Assembly: GCA_002786025.1 (NCBI GenBank)
Contig: NHNW01000002.1
Span: 1,364,001-1,428,000 of the forward strand
Direction of reading: 5' to 3'
From: Zasmidium citrigriseum
Lineage: Eukaryota; Ascomycota; Dothideomycetes; Mycosphaerellales; Mycosphaerellaceae
Length of the DNA stretch: 64,000 bases
Of the stretch, positions 41,576 through 52,451 are shown piece by piece. The notes below the pieces were generated by a model, which searched no databases, was not told the origin of the DNA, and saw only the letters and a program-made list of their open reading frames with translations. Numbering within the stretch: the stretch's first letter is position 1; every line of letters starts with the position of its first letter. A program made the position numbers and the translations under genes.

Positions 41576-44500
41576 TCAAAGTCCAAGCCCCTCCAAATAC
41601 TTCCTCGCCACCTCAACCGCCTCATCAACCTTCTCCCCATTCATCCCCTGTCCCAAACTCGTCGCGCCCTTCCCACCAGCCTTGCCCCCCACAAGTCCCG
41701 CAACCTCTCCGCTCCATTTACCCGCATCCGCGCCCTTCCCTTGCGCCTCCGCGCTCACATGACAGCCATGCAAGACTTTGCCTTCCTCGGATTTACCCAG
41801 GAGATAGACTGTCTTGTCTTTATTCTTGCTGCTGACGGTCTTGATGGCTTCTTGCACGGCTTTCGAGCCCGGAGATAAGGTGTTGGGCAGAGCCAAAACG
41901 AGGGACTTCGACTCGGCGTTCTTGCTGAAGTGTGCGGTGATTTCGTCGAGGACTTTCCTGTTCTCTTGTTTCTGCAACGCTTTCTGTTGGTCCAAGTTTT
42001 CTTTCACGACCTTCGCAAATCGTTCCCGGAGTTTATTCTTCGCGAGAACGGAAATCTCCAGACCACCGAGTTCATGCTGCCATTCCTTCGTGCGGGCCTC
42101 CTTTTCCGCGCCAAAAGGCATTTTTTCAAGAGAGGAGACACGCTCATCCCATTCCTGGGCTTTGAGCTGCACGGCGTGGGCGTCTTGACCGGTGACCGCG
42201 ACGATTCGACGAATTCCCTTGGCGATGCCGCTCTCTTCGATCACGACCAGGTCTTTGATCTCGCCGCTGTTCTTGACGTGTGTGCCGCCGCAGAATTCGA
42301 CCGAGACTTGTTTCCATTCCGGGCGGGAGACGTCTTCGAGGAGTTCCTCGACGGGGACGCCGATGGAGACGACGCGGACGGGGTCCGGGTATGTCTCGCC
42401 GAAGACAGCGCGGACGCCTTGGATCTGCTTCGCGGTCGTGAGATCGACTTCTTTCGAATAGACCTCGGAGTTCTGCCGGATGTAGCTCGTGCTGAGCTCT
42501 TCGATCTTGTGCAGTTCGGCGTCGGAGCAGCCTTGCTTGTGGGAGAAGTCGAAGCGGAGTTTTTCTTGCGCGACCAGGGAACCTTTTTGGTTGACGTCTT
42601 CGCCGAGGACTTCGCGGAGGGCGAAGTTGAGAATGTGGGTTCCTGTGTGGTTGTTGCGGATCGGTTGCCGGCGTTCTTCGCTGTATTGGCAGAGGACTTC
42701 GTTGCCTGCTTCGAGGGACCCGTAGTTCATGTAGCCGGTGTGCATCACGTATCCGGCGTAGGATTGCACGCTTTGGACTTCGATCTCGGCTTCGCCGTCG
42801 ATTAGGATGCGGCCTGTGTCTGCTTCTTGACCACCTTGCTCAGCGTAGAAGTTGGTTCGGTCGAGAATGACACCGAATTGTTCGCCTTCTGGGATCTCCT
42901 TGGTCGATGTCTTGAACTTGCCACCATGGTAGAAAGTCTTGATCGTGGCGTTGATGTTGCCCTTCTGGAATTTGGCAGAGTCATCTGTCTTGGGTACGCC
43001 CGACATCTTCTCCAGCTCGTTGATGTCGTGGACGTTGAGCTTGACGAGATCGGCGCCTTCCTTCTTTGCACCCTTGGACGCCTCACGATGCTTCTGCTCT
43101 GCAGCAGCGACATCATCTTCGTTAATCTCCAAGCCACGCTCCTCAGCCATGATCTTGGTGAGATCGACAGGGAAGCCATACGTATCGTACAGTCGGAAGA
43201 CATCAGCGCCAGCCAGGTTTTTGACACCGTTTGTCTTGCACTGCTGGGCGTACTTCTCGAACATGACCTCGCCTCTGTCGAGAGTCTTGGCAAATGTGAC
43301 TTCTTCTTCGTCCAGAATCTCCATGACTTCGGCCTGCTTCTTCTTGATCTCGGGGAACATCTCGCCCATCTGCTCAACCAAAGTCGGCACGATTTTGGAG
43401 AAGAAGCTGCCAATTTCAGTGTTGAAGTATTTGCGCGCGTAGCGAGCACCTCTTCGAAGCACACGTCGGACGACGTATCCTCGTCCAGCGTTGTTTGGTG
43501 GTGCGCCGTCCGAGATAGCGAAGGTGAGCAGCCGAACGTGGTCAGCGACCACTCGGTAGGCGGTGTCAATGCCATCAGGATCCTCGTCGCCAAACTTGCC
43601 GCGATACTCTCTCGCACCTGTCACTTCTTGAATTCGCTTGAAGAGTGGGGTGAAGACGTCGGTGTCGTAGTTGGACATCTTGTTCTGCAGAACCGAGACC
43701 AACCGCTCGTAACCCATACCAGTATCGACATGCTTGGCTGGGAGAGGCTTCAGACTCTTGTCTGGCTCTCTGTTGTATTGGATGAACACGTTGTTCCAAA
43801 TCTCCAACACATTCGGGTCGTCCATGTTGACCAAGTGTGCGGCATTGCGGCCGCCAATGCGGTCGTAGTGGATTTCAGAACACGGGCCACATGGACCCTG
43901 GTCACCCATCTCCCAGAAGTTATCCTTCATGTCACCAGTCAGGATGTGGTCGTCTGCAACACCAACAGCCTTCCAGTAGTCTCGCGCCTCCGTATCAGGT
44001 TGCAGGCCAGCCTCAGGCTTGCCCTCGAAGTAGGTCACGTACAGCCGATCGGGATCCAGCTTGAAGACTTTGGTCAAGAGATTCCAGGAGAACTCAATAG
44101 CCTCCTTCTTGAAGTAGTCGCCGAATGACCAGTTGCCCAGCATTTCGAAGAATGTGTGATGGTAGGAGTCCTTGCCAACATCGTCCAAATCGTTGTGCTT
44201 GCCACCCGCACGGATGCATTTCTGCGAGTTGACGGCACGCTTGAGTTTGGCGAAGTCGGAGTTGGGGTCGACAGTTCCAAGGAATATGGGCTTGTACTGG
44301 TTCATACCAGCATTTGCGAAGAGAAGAGTCGGGTCCGAGAGGGGGACCACGCTGCTGGAGGGGACGAAAGTGTGGCCATTCTGCTTGAAGTAGCTGTGAA
44401 TGTCTTAGCCGGAGATCTAATGTACAGTACCAACGCATTTTGAAAGCAATTGCCGTGCCATAGAGCACTCTTGTGGCCGAGTCGCAACATATGCATGTGC

Positions 44501-44759
44501 ACGTGCTTTGACGCTATTGAGGAAATGGCTTTGATATGGCCGATTTTGGGGCGACATTGAGGGCCAAGACTTACTCGAGAAAGGCCTTTCGAACGGTGAC
44601 GGCCGTCCACTCAGGCTCGTGGCCTGTGGTGTCGGCCATGGTGCGGTATGGGTTGCGTGACAGCGGGTGGTGTTGGTGCAGACCTTTCAGTGAGCTTCTA
44701 GAATTCCACAACCGCTTCGGCGCTGGGCGAAGGTGGAGGAAGAAGAAGCTCCCGCGCAT
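41576..44759 (-). CDS. ALA1: Alanyl-tRNA synthetase, probably dual cytosolic and mitochondrial
   Basis: Exons 44759..44575 and 44393..41576, 1,000 residues from the upstream ATG or 960 from ATG 44639. The 181-bp intron has GTAAGT and CATTCACAG ends and joins [17 protein letters not shown]. Seen: the class II catalytic core ([34 protein letters not shown]), the editing-site HTGTH and CGGTH motifs that hold zinc, and the C-terminal C-Ala domain. The upstream in-frame ATG adds 40 residues rich in Arg, Ser, Leu and Phe and devoid of Asp and Glu ([17 protein letters not shown]...), the composition of a mitochondrial targeting signal. Two starts in one mRNA would supply both compartments from this gene, as known for yeast ALA1. 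Confidence 0.95.
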
Positions 44760-44863
44760 GCACTACAAAGTCGGCCAGCACCCGTCAGCCGCAACGCTGC
44801 AAGTCTCTCCCGGACCTGTGCTGGTATGCGATTGTTGAGGAATTGTTCCTGCGGCGGTGGTCG
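44760..44863. promoter_or_regulatory. Very short divergent promoter, AlaRS / conserved fungal protein
   Basis: Only 104 bp separate the AlaRS upstream ATG from the ATG of the opposite gene. If the long AlaRS isoform is made, both transcripts must start inside this interval or within the other gene's leader. Confidence 0.55.
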
Positions 44864-45613
44864 ATGGCGATGCAGATGATGTGGAACAGCGACGGCGGCG
44901 TGGTGGCCAATGCCGGAGCGGGCACCCTCGCTGGCTCCAAGCGGCGGGCGGATGAGTCAATTGGTGACTCGGAGCGCTTCACCAAGCGCTTCAATCTGTT
45001 GAGTCTCGGTGCGTGGAAGTATTTGAGAGGCAAAGACAAAGAAGACGAGGCTGACAGTGTCAATAACGCAGATGCTCACGGCAACAGCAACTACTACATC
45101 CCCATCTCCAAACCCCCGACCCAGCCCACCCCGCCGATCACTGCCACCACCAGTGCCGTGAAAGCACCTATCAAATCCGACGATGAGTTGATGCAAATTG
45201 ATGAGACGCGTGATCGCGTCTACATTGCCAATCTCGACGACGAGCTCGCCGACATAGAATCGGACGAAGAGAAGCTTATCTTCCTGCCGGACATCGAGAA
45301 ACGGCTGAGCAAGATCCCCAAACAAGTGCTGCAGGACCGTAGAGATGAAGATCGTGAGGGACAAGAGCTGGTGCTTTACAGTGTGCCCAAGTCGTTGACA
45401 GTAGACGAGGGCCATGATTCGGTGAGGAAAGCCATCATTGAGAGCCGGCAGCGGGCCAGGGAGAAGGCCCAAGAGGATGCGAGACACCATGATATGAATT
45501 GCAAGTATGACACGAGTGATCACATGGAGCCGGAGGCAGAGACAGCGCATGGCTACAGCACGGGTTACGTCGTCGAGCAAGACGATGATCCGGACGTGAT
45601 GGACATGGATTGA
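44864..45613 (+). CDS. Conserved fungal protein of unknown function
   Basis: Single exon, 249 residues from MAMQMMWNSDGG (ATG 44864; nearby in-frame ATGs at 44870, 44876 and 44879 are alternatives). A variable, basic N-terminal part is followed by a recognisable core: DELMQIDETRDRVYIANLDD, then ELADIESDEEKLIFLPDIEK and RLSKIPKQVL. I recall this acidic core from many ascomycete proteins of similar size with no assigned function. The C-terminal third is charged and ends in acidic residues (EQDDDPDVMDMD). There is no signal peptide or membrane segment. Divergent pairing with AlaRS may mean co-expression. Confidence 0.75.
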   Translation: MAMQMMWNSDGGVVANAGAGTLAGSKRRADESIGDSERFTKRFNLLSLGAWKYLRGKDKEDEADSVNNADAHGNSNYYIPISKPPTQPTPPITATTSAVKAPIKSDDELMQIDETRDRVYIANLDDELADIESDEEKLIFLPDIEKRLSKIPKQVLQDRRDEDREGQELVLYSVPKSLTVDEGHDSVRKAIIESRQRAREKAQEDARHHDMNCKYDTSDHMEPEAETAHGYSTGYVVEQDDDPDVMDMD

Positions 45614-45799
45614 GTGTGGTGAATTGGTCCGGTGAGACTCCATTCACTCGACGCCGCTGGGCGCTCTTTTAGAGACCAATGACCACAACTTTTGGACTAC
45701 GGCAAATCGACGGCTTAAGACACAGGCAGATTGAACGACTTCCGCAAGATACTGCGACCCTTCGTCTACGACTTGAGGCCCACGACGACCCCCAACACG

Positions 45800-46559
45800 A
45801 TGGCGCATACTCCTCTGATACCCGACTTGACTCGACCCACGAGCAGGGCATACGAGTATGGTCATTCTACCCATCTCGTGCCTCAACATCACTGACCTTG
45901 CCAGCTTCTTCCAATCCAACATCGCAGTCGACGTGGGCAAGCCACCTACCACTTTCCATATCAACTCGAGCATCCTGTGCACCTCTTCCGCCTACTTCAA
46001 GGCTGCACTCTCGGACAAGAACGTAGTATCAACGCCGCAGTCGCGAATCGAGCTGCCTCAGCACGAGCCCGCTGCTTTCGACGTCTACCTTAACTGGCTC
46101 CACAGAGGAAAGCTCTTCGTCAGCCATCAGGATGTGAAGAGCAAGGGCGGGGAGGTGGCTAGTCGGGAGTCTTTCTGGTTCAATATCCTGGAGTGCTATT
46201 TCCTAGGCGACAAGCTCCAAGATTCTGACTTCAAGGACGCACTGGTGGATGCGGCGCTGCTCGCGATGCTCGGCGACGATGAAGGTGTGACATGGTTCCC
46301 TGGTCGCCGCATCCGCCAGCAACTGTACGATCGTACCTCTCCAGGCTGCTGCATGAGGCGTCTGTATGTCCATATCGCGGCCTCGCTGACTAATGTCACG
46401 GAGCTTGTGCATCAGGACGATCCGCTTGCATTCAGGCAGGAGCTCCAGCAGGAGTTGGCGAATGGGAACGAAGAGGATACGTCCGAGATGGGTGCTGCTT
46501 GTGCGTTCCATGAGCATGCGCCGGGGAAGGGAAAATGCCATCGTGCAAAGAGGACGTGA
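45800..46559 (+). CDS. BTB/POZ-domain protein, copy 1 of a tandem pair
   Basis: Exons 45800..45855 and 45905..46559, split by a 49-bp intron (GTATGG...CACTGAC...GCCAG), 236 residues. The start MAHTPLIPDLTRPTSRAYD was chosen by intron phase: the only other upstream ATG (45679) is in another frame. The BTB fold is seen in IAVDVGKPPTTFHINSSILC, then SSAYFKAALSD and a YLNWLHRGKLF helix. A conserved C-terminal part follows (LGDKLQDSDFKDALVDAALL, PGCCMRRLYVHIA) and a small AFHEHAPGKGKCH end. BTB proteins of this fungal group have no kelch or MATH domain; they probably form dimers or bind a cullin-3 ligase, as inference. Confidence 0.85.
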
Positions 46560-46785
46560 TGAAATTGGCCATGGCATCGAGCACTTCTTCTCGGGCCGCA
46601 TCTCTCGACATAAGGCATCATTTGAAGCGATGATGGTAGCTTTCGATGGCAGAGAAAGCGTGGCAACTCGCGGAGATTGAGACGACACATCTGAAACGGG
46701 GAATGCGGCTCCCTGACTTTCGTGTAGCACCGAGTATGAACGACCCTCTCCAAGAATCTTCAGAAATTTGACTTCACATCCCAAG

Positions 46786-47462
46786 ATGGCGAAGGACTCA
46801 ACCCTATACCACGTCGTCGAACCCCTGTCGGAAGCAGTGCAGTATGTCCACCCTCTATCTCGAACTTCCCCTCACTCACACTAACACCACCTAGATTCGC
46901 CACACCACCCATCCAAATCCACGTCGGCAGCCCTCCGACCATCTTCCACGTCAACGGCGCTCTCCTCTCAAGCCACTCCCCCTTCTTCAAAGCAGCCCTA
47001 AAGAAACGCTGGTTCCAACCGCACAAACGCTCAATCAGTCTCTCTGAATTCGAACCCCACATCTTCAACATCTACCTCAACTTCCTCCACCGCCGCCGTC
47101 TCCCCGTCGGCCTTGATGAGGAGCAAGATCCGGAGAAGGTGTCTACATGGCCTGTCCTAATCGCCGCCTACGCCCTGGGTGACTTCCTCCTCGACTCCGA
47201 CTTCAAGGATGCGGTTACGGACGCCATGGCCCTCACGACCCTCCCCTCCTCATCTGGGAAATGGACGTATCCGCACGTCTCTTTTCGCAGACAACTTTTC
47301 GATGTTACGGTCCCGGGGTGTAAAGCTAGGGAGCTGATGGTGAGGATTATGGTTTGTGCGGGGTTGGAAGGGGAGAATGGAGATCATGGGGAGCTGAAAG
47401 GGGAGGTGAGGAAGGTTAGGGAGGGGCTAGGGAGAGGGAGAGGAAGGGGGAGGTTGTGCTGA
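46786..47462 (+). CDS. BTB/POZ-domain protein, copy 2 of a tandem pair
   Basis: Exons 46786..46841 and 46895..47462, 53-bp intron (GTATGT...CACCTAG), 207 residues. Exon 1 is 56 nt in the same phase as in copy 1. Shared segments are IQIHVGSPPTIFHVNGALLS, a YLNFLHRRRL helix, LGDFLLDSDFKDAVTDAM and VPGCKARELMVRI. The predicted end is GRGRGRGRLC and a stop at 47462. Just after this, in another frame (47420..47578), the sequence encodes ECGFHEHGRRVCYRV, which matches the AFHEHAPGKGKCHR end of copy 1. The frames switch inside a purine-rich tract near 47415-47450, so the gene has probably suffered an indel, or the read is wrong there. Confidence 0.75.
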
Positions 47463-47760
47463 AGCCTAACGGGGTTGCGTGGGTGGCGGGGGAATGTGGG
47501 TTTCATGAGCATGGGAGGAGGGTTTGTTATCGGGTGGGGAGAGTGGATGGGGTCAGGTTGGGGGTTGAGAGGCGGTGATTGGAAAAGGAAGATGAGATGG
47601 CTCGTCCTTCGAAGGAAGTCTGGTATTCTATACTCAACACCTACGCTCAAACTGGGTATGACCGACCGGCTCGCTATCTACAAAGAATGCCATTGCAAAA
47701 ATAAGAACATCCACACAGAAAAGAATCTCCTCCCATAGAAGACCAAGAACTGCCCTCCTT

Positions 47761-49173
47761 TTACAACCGCCTCCCACCATGCCTCTTAGCATGAACCCTC
47801 AAATGCCTCGCATGCCTCTCCCTCCTCCCCTCGCTCTCATTCACATCCCTCTCCCAACTCCCCACCGACCCATCCGGCGCATTCGAAAACCACCCACCAC
47901 CACTCGGCGGCGTCGGTGCCGCAGCAGCTGGCGAAGAGTCGGCGGGAGGCGCCCAACCCACAGACCCATCACCGCCAACAACCGGCGCATAACCCCCCGA
48001 ACCAGCCGAAGTCGTCGAAACCGCAAACGTCGTCGGCGCCACATACGTAGAAGAAGCCGGCGGCGTAACATAAACCATCGTCGTCGACGTCGCCGTGACC
48101 GCGCTCGAAGGAGCCGGCGCCGCAGCCTCGCCATTATTCGTGTAGACTTTCAGCGCATTGACAGACCAGTAGGCGTCCGCGAAGGCTTCGGGGTTGTTTT
48201 GAACGTAGGCATTGCAGGTATCCGCTTTGGCGGCACAAGACGAAGAAGACCAGGTGTTACCGGCCCAGTCTCCGCAGAAAGTCGTGTCGAAGACGAGTTG
48301 CTGCTGCGTGAAACTCCTTGTGAAATCACACTCGCCCGTGAAATGCGCCATGGGGAGACCCCATCCACTCGGATCCGGACTCTCCCCAAGCACATCACTC
48401 GGAATCTGACTCCGGGGGAAGAAGTACACCGCAATACCCTCAGTCGACCACTCCATAGCGTAGACGCCGCCCTTCGCGGCGTTGAACCCGGCACCGTAGG
48501 AGGTCGTGTCTTGTGATGCGATCTGGCAGCCTTGATTCGACCCGTTGCCGGATTCGCAGGTTGTCGAGGTCATTTTGCCCGTGAAGGAGCCGGTGTTGGA
48601 GACGGCGCAGCCGGGGCCTGTGTGGAGGGTTACGTCGTTTGTGGTTTGGTCGTTTACGCCTTCGAGGATGTCGATTTCGCCGCCGTTGGGCCAGCTGGAA
48701 GAGCGTGTTAGTACAGATAATGAAGCAATCGCGTGTGATCTTCTTACTTAGGGCCCACGAGCCAAACTGTAAAGTCGTCAGTCAAAGCCATTCAAATAGC
48801 TATATTCGATGAACTCACAAGCCGGCCAAGTCCCACAAACACCCCCAGGCATATGCTCAATATCCACCACCACAAGTCCATTCCCATAACTCTTATTACT
48901 CGTAATCCGCACACTCGGCCGTCCATTCGGCGTATTGCTCGAACTATCCACCCCCATCCACGCATTCCCGTTCGATTCCTTGATCAGCCCCGCAGCCTGC
49001 GAGGCGTTGTACGAGAGGTAGTCGACGAAGCCGTGCGTCGGATCTGCGGAGTCCCAGAAGGTGAATTGGTTGAAGAAGCCATTGGCGAAGTAGTCGTCTT
49101 CGAGCACGTAGCCGGCCCAGCCGGTGGTGCTGAAGAGGAGGATGGTGTTTGTAAGGACTGTGGGGAAATGCAT
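47761..49173 (-). CDS. Secreted GH16 endo-beta-glucanase
   Basis: Exons 49173..48819, 48766..48748 and 48694..47761, introns 52 and 53 bp, 435 residues. A signal peptide (MHFPTVLTNTILLFSTTGWA) leads into GYVLEDDYFANGFFNQFTFW. The catalytic signature is GGEIDILEGVN, with nucleophile E131 and acid/base E136. [20 protein letters not shown] is restored only by the 19-nt middle exon. The catalytic domain ends near 290 and a Ser/Pro/Thr/Ala/Gly-rich tail follows, ending in a basic stretch (RHARHLRVHAKRHGGRRL) instead of a GPI signal. The family cuts beta-1,3(4)-glucans, in the fungal wall or in plant material. Confidence 0.92.
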
Positions 49174-50230
49174 GTTTGTAAATGAGTGGAAGCGTGCGAT
49201 CTACGCACTGCGATGGGAGAGATTGCGATGGGCGGAGGGGGATGGGGGACAGCCTTGTGGGATGGAACGAGCTGAGGAAAGAGACAGAAAGAGAGTACAA
49301 CGTAGAATAATAAAAGGGAGTATCGACCCTCACTTTTTCCTGGCGCATCCAGTGGAGCACCTATCCGCGTCTCCCTCCTGCAGCAGAGTCTCGACTCACC
49401 ACCTCGACGCTGCGCTCTCCCATTCGGCGCAAGACAGCGGGTACAGCAGACCATGACCGTCTCGTCTCTTGCTCCGAACACCACGCGTGTCAAGGTAGAC
49501 GCCGACAACCGGATCATCAGCCAGCAAACCGAGACGGGAAGCAGCAGCGTAGAAAGGTGTGTTCCAGGAGATGGGCAGGACCAGCAAAGTCGACCACTGA
49601 GGTCGCGATACACGGTACTCTCCTATGTGCGCTAGTGGGGGTTCCGCACAGCTTCAGGGGCACGCGGGAAGCAGCAGAGTGTATCGGAAGCCTGCCGACT
49701 TGCGCGCTGGACCAGAGCATAGCGTTTCATGATGTCGCCGCCGACCGCTCTTTTGATGGAATCGTTTGTGTGTGGATGGAAACTGATTTGTTTGGAGGTG
49801 AGGTTGGGCGGACGGGAAGCTTTTTGAAACTTGGACCGCGTTGGCCAATCAGCGCGCGGATGAGGCTGTTTGATCCTGAAGTCTGTAACGACGACGCTGG
49901 AATCCTTTGACTTCGATATACTTGATTTTTCGGATATGTGGGCGTCAAGATTATTAAAAGACTCGGTCTCGACTTCCTCTGATATTTGCTCTCCACATGC
50001 CCTTCCACTGAAAAATCTCGAACATATGCGATGCCAAGACATGTGGGCCAGAGATCTTGTTCGGCCTCAAGCAGAACCTGGATATGGGCGGAAGGAGTTG
50101 CAAGAACAATCTCCACAAACAATCTGCACTGAGCTTATTGCTGTGCACTGATCAGTGGTAGGAAGTCGCACAAATCCGGTTCTCCGCTATGAATTACGAC
50201 TGTCTGCCAACCATCCGTAACATCACCTCT
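49174..50230. other. Intergenic region upstream of GH16
   Basis: 1,057 bp holding the GH16 promoter and the 3' flank of the Ser/Thr-rich protein gene. An A/T-rich TTTTATTATT (minus strand, near 49300) lies about 130 bp upstream of the GH16 ATG. No gene seen. Confidence 0.4.
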
Positions 50231-52451
50231 TCAAAGAATGAGCCATGTGGAGAGAGCGAAGACAGTCGTGATCAACGCAAATGGGCCCCCCTGCTTGCGA
50301 TGGGCCGAAGACACTGAAGCCGTCGGAGATTCGACTCTGCTTGTAGTAGTGGAAGGGCCGGGAGAGGCCAACGAAGACGATGCGTTTGACGTTGAGATTG
50401 CACTTCCAGTGTGACTTGATGAGCCAGACTTCGAAGTTGTGGATACGCCTAGGGTTGCAGTCTGTGTCGTGCCAAGCTCAATCAATGTGTCTCCGTTCGT
50501 AGTGACCATATGGACAGTCATTGGAAATGCTCCATTCGATAGCGTTATTGGCGATCCGGGCGCCAGGGTCATTCCATCGACAACGAAATTGCCATGCTCA
50601 TCCTGAGAGACGGTCGGCGAAGGTCGCGAATGCTCGTCTCCACTTCTCGTGATCGACTGGTCATCGGGTACTGCGGAACCTGATATGACTTCTGCTGGAT
50701 CGGAAGCTGCTGGATCGTGAGGACCAGCCTGCTCCGTTTGTAGCTGGGCATTCGTAGGGGAGGGTCGAGGAGGGCCGGTTGGTGCATTATCCTGAGAGCT
50801 CACTCCAGGAGTTGTCAAGGTCGTGTCTGGCCGGACCATAGATAAAATAGATGCAATGTATCCACCCAATCCTGTTGTATGTTCGTCTGGGTGCTCTGTC
50901 TTCGAATTGAGAGAAGGCCTCGAGCCCGGGCTATCGATAGCCTGGACCGACGCTCCTTCAGTGTGAGCATCGTCTGATTGAATCTGAGTCGGTGTCCCAG
51001 GGTTTGGGTTAGATGCCGCTTGCTCTGACTGTGTCGGATCTGGTGACGGTTTCTGACCATTGGCAATTACTGTCGCGAGTTCATCTGCGAGATCGCTGCT
51101 GGGTGCAGGATCGGATGGTGCTTTGGGATCTTCTGTTTTCACTGGCGTTGGCATCGACGGCGACGAGCACTGAGTGGCTGCCACAGATATAACTCCCGGA
51201 GCGGTCGTGTGGGGTCCAGCCGTGTTCTGACCGGGCATAGTAGGCGATGCCTCTACGGCTTGCTCCGTAAGTGCGATCGGGGGATCATACCTGCAAGTAT
51301 TAGTCTACAAACCACCTAATCTCAATCATGTTTACTCACAAGCCTTGCAACGCTGCTCCACAAGAACTCCATGCAGGATCCAATGATCGCAGGGCCAGCG
51401 GGACAACAAGTGTCGGATTGAACGTTGGTAAGATGGTCGAGCAGCCAAACATGATGCATGAGGGCTGGTTCTCGTAGTCCGTTACAGGCGGCACGCCCAT
51501 AAGGTCTGCGTAATTGACCTTATCATAGTAATTCGCTCCAGTCGCTGCCACCTTGCCGCCGATATGGACTTGAGTTGAGACATCTGTGGGGTTCATCGCA
51601 AGCAGAGTACCAGTGTGGTTCCGACCGATCTGCGTGCATGAATTCGACGCGTAGACCGTTGAGAGGGAGATGTACACCGTTGGTGAAAAGAGAGTCACGC
51701 CCTCGGTCAATACAATGGATCTTGTTGTAACGGGCGGCGATGCAGTATCGGTACTCGTCATCGGCGGCCAGAAGTAGAGCTCGACAGATCCGCCATATAT
51801 CGAGCATTTGCCACAGTCATCGCTTGTTGACATAGCGATGTATCGACAGCTGGGCTTCGGTGCTGTGAGCCAACTGGTAGTGACTGCCCATTCCGAGACC
51901 GTCGCCACCGACACACTTGGACTTGGCTGACCGAGTGCGTAGACAGGAGTTATCGTGATCTCGTGGTTCGTCTCATCGGTGTGGACATTCTGCTTGACCA
52001 CTGCCTCACTCGCAGTGCTGTATGTGGTGTAGACATCCACGGTAGTTGATGACAAAGCTGAGCTCTGGCCATAGGTCGTGTAAAATGTAGACCAGCCTGG
52101 TTCCGGATCAGATATATTGAGGCCTTCCGCATCGTACTTCGACCAGAGGTCTCCGCATGTGGACGTTACTGCTCGGCCGGCATCCTGGCATATCGTGTCG
52201 TTCTCGTGGCAATACGCTGTACAAGGCGGACCGCCTGCGCTGGTACAAACCTCGAACCATAGTCCGGGGAGCTTGTCGTATAAAGAGAAGTTGTGTGCCG
52301 CAGAGTCGAATTGTTGGGCGGCTACCGGCAGATGCGTTGAAGAGGCGTAAACGGAGCTGGCATTTCTTCGAGAAGAGATAAGTGCAGAGCTTTGAGCGGT
52401 GATAGAATAGTGGAGGGCAGCGAGGAAGATACGCCCAGAAGAGACGCGCAT
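50231..52451 (-). CDS. Large secreted Ser/Thr-rich protein, probably GPI-anchored
   Basis: Exons 52451..51340 and 51290..50231, 49-bp intron (GTGAGT...CTTGCAG), 723 residues. MRVSSGRIFLAALHYSITAQ is a signal peptide. The N-terminal ~370 residues hold several cysteines (LWFEVCTSAGGPPCTAYCHE, CRYIAMSTSDDCGKCSI) and end CGAALQGLYDPPIALTEQAV across the intron, a join I recall from fungal surface proteins. The second half is a low-complexity Pro/Ser/Thr/Gln/Asp region, then a short conserved domain (GMTLAPGSPITLSNGAFPMT), a Ser/Thr run and a hydrophobic end (FALITTVFALSTWLIL) that fits GPI attachment. Likely heavily O-glycosylated and at the cell wall. Function unknown. Confidence 0.8.

Noticed and set aside
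42827..44128. 433-codon plus-strand frame
   Set aside because: It is antisense to alanyl-tRNA synthetase, whose motifs are unmistakable.
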